From a bacterium HR41 (lineage in GTDB: Bacteria > Actinomycetota > Thermoleophilia > Solirubrobacterales > Thermoleophilaceae), in contig BEIR01000060.1 of NCBI GenBank assembly GCA_002898855.1, positions 1 through 7,236 of the forward strand: a stretch of DNA of 7,236 nt. The letters are read 5' to 3'. Below, one piece after another: positions 5,464 through 7,236 of the stretch (its first letter is position 1; each line of letters starts with the position of its first letter). Under the pieces are notes generated by a model. That model did not search any database. It had not been told where the DNA came from and saw nothing but the letters and a program-made list of their open reading frames with translations. Both the position numbers and the translations under genes were made by a program.

Positions 5464-5994
5464 ATGCGCTTCCGCGACTTTTTGCGCGCCTCGGTGCTGC
5501 TGCTGGGCGCGGCAGCGACCGCGCTGGCGGTAGTAGCGATGTTTGCTGTGGCGCGCGACGACGACGCCACGACCGCGATCGTCGCGAGCGCCTGGCTGGT
5601 CGCAGCGGCGGTCGCGGGCACCGTCCGCGGCGCCCGTCCGCGGCCGACCGACGGCATCGCGCGCCTCATCGCTGCCGCGCGAACCACATCGACGCTGCCC
5701 GAGCTCGAACCGGGCGCGATCCTCGTGAACCGCCACTGGCCTCTCGCGCTCGCTTGTCTTGTCGCGACGGTGGCGGGCGTGTGGTTCCCGCAGGTACCCG
5801 CCGTCGCCGCCGGCTACGCCCTCTTCGTCGCCTTGCGCTGGCGCAACCAGCCGCGCGCCGTGCAGGCGATCGAGGAGCGCGACGGTGTCGAGTTCTGGAT
5901 CGAGCGCGGCTCGCCCTTGCGCGCGCCGCGCCTGTTGCGCCTGCCCGGCTTGCGCAAGATCGAAGCCGAGCCCGCCGCCAAGGCGCGCGGCTGA
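5464..5994 (+). CDS. Unrecognised membrane protein with two helical hairpins
   Basis: I do not recognise a named family. The 176-residue product starts with a basic stretch (MRFRDFLR) followed by hydrophobic segments at about 9-29 and 36-55. A hydrophilic stretch (56-90) follows, then two more segments at about 92-108 and 111-125. The C-terminal 50 residues are soluble and charged, rich in Arg and Glu (RWRNQPRAVQAIEERDG, then many Arg/Leu pairs). By the positive-inside rule both termini and the 56-90 loop should be cytoplasmic. There is no enzymatic motif, lipobox or cleavable signal peptide. ATG 5464 is the only in-frame start before the first hydrophobic segment. It lies 73 bases after otsB on the same strand, so co-transcription is possible but unproven. 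Its stop TGA is the exact loop of an 8-bp stem. Codon use matches the neighbours, supporting a real gene. Confidence 0.75.
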   Translation: MRFRDFLRASVLLLGAAATALAVVAMFAVARDDDATTAIVASAWLVAAAVAGTVRGARPRPTDGIARLIAAARTTSTLPELEPGAILVNRHWPLALACLVATVAGVWFPQVPAVAAGYALFVALRWRNQPRAVQAIEERDGVEFWIERGSPLRAPRLLRLPGLRKIEAEPAAKARG

Positions 5995-6002
5995 GCCGCG
6001 CG
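5984..6002. terminator. Perfect 8-bp stem with the stop codon as loop, candidate bidirectional terminator
   Basis: CGCGCGGC (5984-5991), TGA (5992-5994) and GCCGCGCG (5995-6002) form a perfect inverted repeat at the end of the membrane-protein gene. It lies 16 bases before the stop of the converging polX gene. All eight pairs are G-C. Such a stem between convergent genes would suit termination in both directions, but no T-run follows on either strand, so it would have to be a U-less or Rho-assisted terminator. Confidence 0.45.
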
Positions 6003-6018
6003 ACCGAGCCGGCGCCGC

Positions 6019-7236
6019 CTAGACACGTGCACGTTTGCGCAGCCGCCTGAGCTCGGCGAGCGGACGGGTGTTGGCGACCGACCGCGCCCCCACCCACCCG
6101 CGGCGCGCGGTGGCGACGCCGTAGCGGATCACGTCGAACCCCTCGGGGCTGTGCGCGTCCGAGTTGATGACGAGCATCGCTCCCGCCTCGGCCGCGAGGC
6201 GCGCCCACACCTCCGACAGGTCGCGGCGGTCGGGGTTGGCGTTGATCTCGAGCATCGTGCCCGTCTTCACCGCCGCCTCGATGAGCGCCTCGACGTCGAC
6301 GGCGTAGGGGTCGCGACGACCGATCAAGCGGCCGGTGGGATGGCCGATCGCGTCGACTAGCGGGTTCTCCATCGCGGCGACGATGCGCGCCGTCATCTCG
6401 CGCTCGGGTAGCGCGAACGAGGTGTGGACGCTCGCGATCACCCAGTCGAGGCGCTCGACGAGCTCGTCGGGGTAGTCGAGCGACCCGTCGGGACGCAGCG
6501 AGATCTCGCTGCCGCAGAGGAGCGTGATGCCCTCGAGCTCGGCGTCGAGAGCGGCGACACGCTCGATCTGCTGCTCGAGCTCGCTCGCCGAGACCGCGTT
6601 GCCGAAACCGTGGCTCGCCGAGTGGTCGGTGATCGCCAGGTATTCGTAGCCGCGCTCGCGCGCCGCCAGCGCCATCGTGCGAGCGTCTGCGCGGCCGTCG
6701 GAAGCCGTCGTGTGGCAGTGAAGATCGCCGCGGATCTGCTCGACCGTCACGAGATCCGGCAGCGAGCCCGCCTGCGCAGCCTCGATCTCGCCGCGGTCCT
6801 CGCGGAGCTCGGGCGGGATCCACGGCATGCCGACGAGCGCGTAGACGTCAGCCTCGGTGGCGCAGCGCAGCGCCGCGCCCGCCCGCCTCGCGCCGGCGGG
6901 TGAAAGCTCGATGCCCTGCTCGCTGGCCAGCTCGCGGATGCGCGCACTGTGGCGCTGCGATCCGGTGAGCTGCTGCAGCGAGACGGCGAAAGCGTCGGGC
7001 GCGCACAGTCGCAGGTCGACGGCGATGCCGTCGTGCGTCTGAAGGGCCAGACGGGCCACGCCCGCAGCCTCGCGGCCGCCGTCGCCGTCCTCGCTCAGCG
7101 CCACCGACTGGAAGGCGCCGCTCCCCGCGAGCCGCTCGCCGACCTCCCTTGCCGACACCGCTGCGGCAGCCAGCAGGTCGACGTCGGCGGTGGCTTCGAC
7201 CGCCCGCCGCACACCGCCGACCGCCTCGGCCGCGAC
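6019..7236 (-). CDS. polX: Family X DNA polymerase with C-terminal PHP domain (N-terminus outside window)
   Basis: The visible 405 residues (numbered from the codon ending at base 7236) are the C-terminal part of a bacterial PolX, normally about 570-580 residues; the N-terminal HhH/8-kDa part is missing off the right edge. The frame is open to the edge, so GTG 7212 is not the start. The nucleotidyltransferase core shows GGVRR (7-11), ADVDLL (D18, D20), AVDLRL (D74) and LTGSQRHSARIRELA (90-104). The linker IPPELREDRGEIEAA (140-154) is family-typical. The PHP domain follows: GDLHCHT (H173, H175), SDG (D180), ITDHS (H205), GSEI (E244), SVHTS (H271), GHPTGR (H299) and NSDAH (D360, H362). This metal set is complete and, in studied bacterial PolX, gives a Mn-dependent 3'-5' exonuclease and 3'-phosphatase useful in base-excision repair. 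Several dNTP-pocket residues differ from canonical PolX, so polymerase activity is less certain than PHP activity. The stop is TAG at 6021-6019. Confidence 0.92.
   Translation of the reverse strand, partial: VAAEAVGGVRRAVEATADVDLLAAAAVSAREVGERLAGSGAFQSVALSEDGDGGREAAGVARLALQTHDGIAVDLRLCAPDAFAVSLQQLTGSQRHSARIRELASEQGIELSPAGARRAGAALRCATEADVYALVGMPWIPPELREDRGEIEAAQAGSLPDLVTVEQIRGDLHCHTTASDGRADARTMALAARERGYEYLAITDHSASHGFGNAVSASELEQQIERVAALDAELEGITLLCGSEISLRPDGSLDYPDELVERLDWVIASVHTSFALPEREMTARIVAAMENPLVDAIGHPTGRLIGRRDPYAVDVEALIEAAVKTGTMLEINANPDRRDLSEVWARLAAEAGAMLVINSDAHSPEGFDVIRYGVATARRGWVGARSVANTRPLAELRRLRKRARV

Noticed and set aside
5666..6823. A 385-codon minus-strand frame overlapping the membrane-protein gene and polX
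   Set aside because: It is a shifted-frame shadow of polX, heavily Arg-rich; the PHP and nucleotidyltransferase motifs are all in the other frame.
7210..7212. GTG as start codon of polX
   Set aside because: The frame stays open to the window edge, and the residues just upstream (AVGG before VRR) belong to the conserved polymerase motif, so the gene begins outside.
1..7236. A defence island, mobile element or CRISPR locus built around the three nuclease-type genes
   Set aside because: The genes sit in separate, oppositely oriented units with ordinary housekeeping neighbours. No transposase, integrase, direct-repeat array, tRNA or composition shift is visible.

Overview
This is a very GC-rich, tightly packed chromosomal stretch from what looks like a free-living bacterium. 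GTG starts are frequent, intergenic gaps are short (24 to 229 bases), and codon third positions are almost all G or C. The actinobacterial style of the PAC2-family protein, together with a PHP-domain family X polymerase, an OB-HD nuclease and half-size TauE/SafE proteins, suggests a deep-branching actinobacterium such as a member of Thermoleophilia. That assignment is an inference from protein style, not from a marker gene. I see no rRNA, tRNA, CRISPR array, insertion sequence, prophage gene or composition break, so the window reads as core chromosome.

Layout. At 1-1395 (+) is the C-terminal part, or possibly all, of a RecB/AddB-type PD-(D/E)XK nuclease with iron-sulfur cysteines. It converges on a PAC2-family protein at 1500-2390 (-). 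PAC2 is divergent, across a 229-base gap, from an OB-fold plus HD-domain protein of the YhaM 3'-5' exonuclease type at 2620-3540 (+). That gene converges on two half-length TauE/SafE (TSUP) membrane proteins on the minus strand, 4148-4513 followed by 3644-4033. Across a 58-base divergent promoter gap lies a trehalose-6-phosphate phosphatase, otsB, at 4572-5390 (+), followed by an unrecognised four-helix membrane protein at 5464-5994 (+). The latter converges, with a 24-base gap, on a family X DNA polymerase/PHP protein at 6019-7236 (-). The N-terminus of that gene lies beyond the right edge.

Themes. Three genes concern nucleic-acid processing (RecB-like nuclease, YhaM-like exonuclease, PolX-PHP), but they are separate transcription units and do not form a defence island. 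The two TSUP genes look like one operon and probably one transporter assembled from two subunits. otsB supplies the last step of trehalose synthesis, but its partner otsA is not in the window.

The points most worth a second look are three. The TSUP pair aligns without gaps. The polymerase half of PolX has lost several nucleotide-pocket residues while its PHP metal site looks complete. Several stop codons sit inside inverted repeats, most strikingly an 8-bp perfect stem whose loop is exactly the TGA stop at 5992-5994. I found no clear new multi-gene system.
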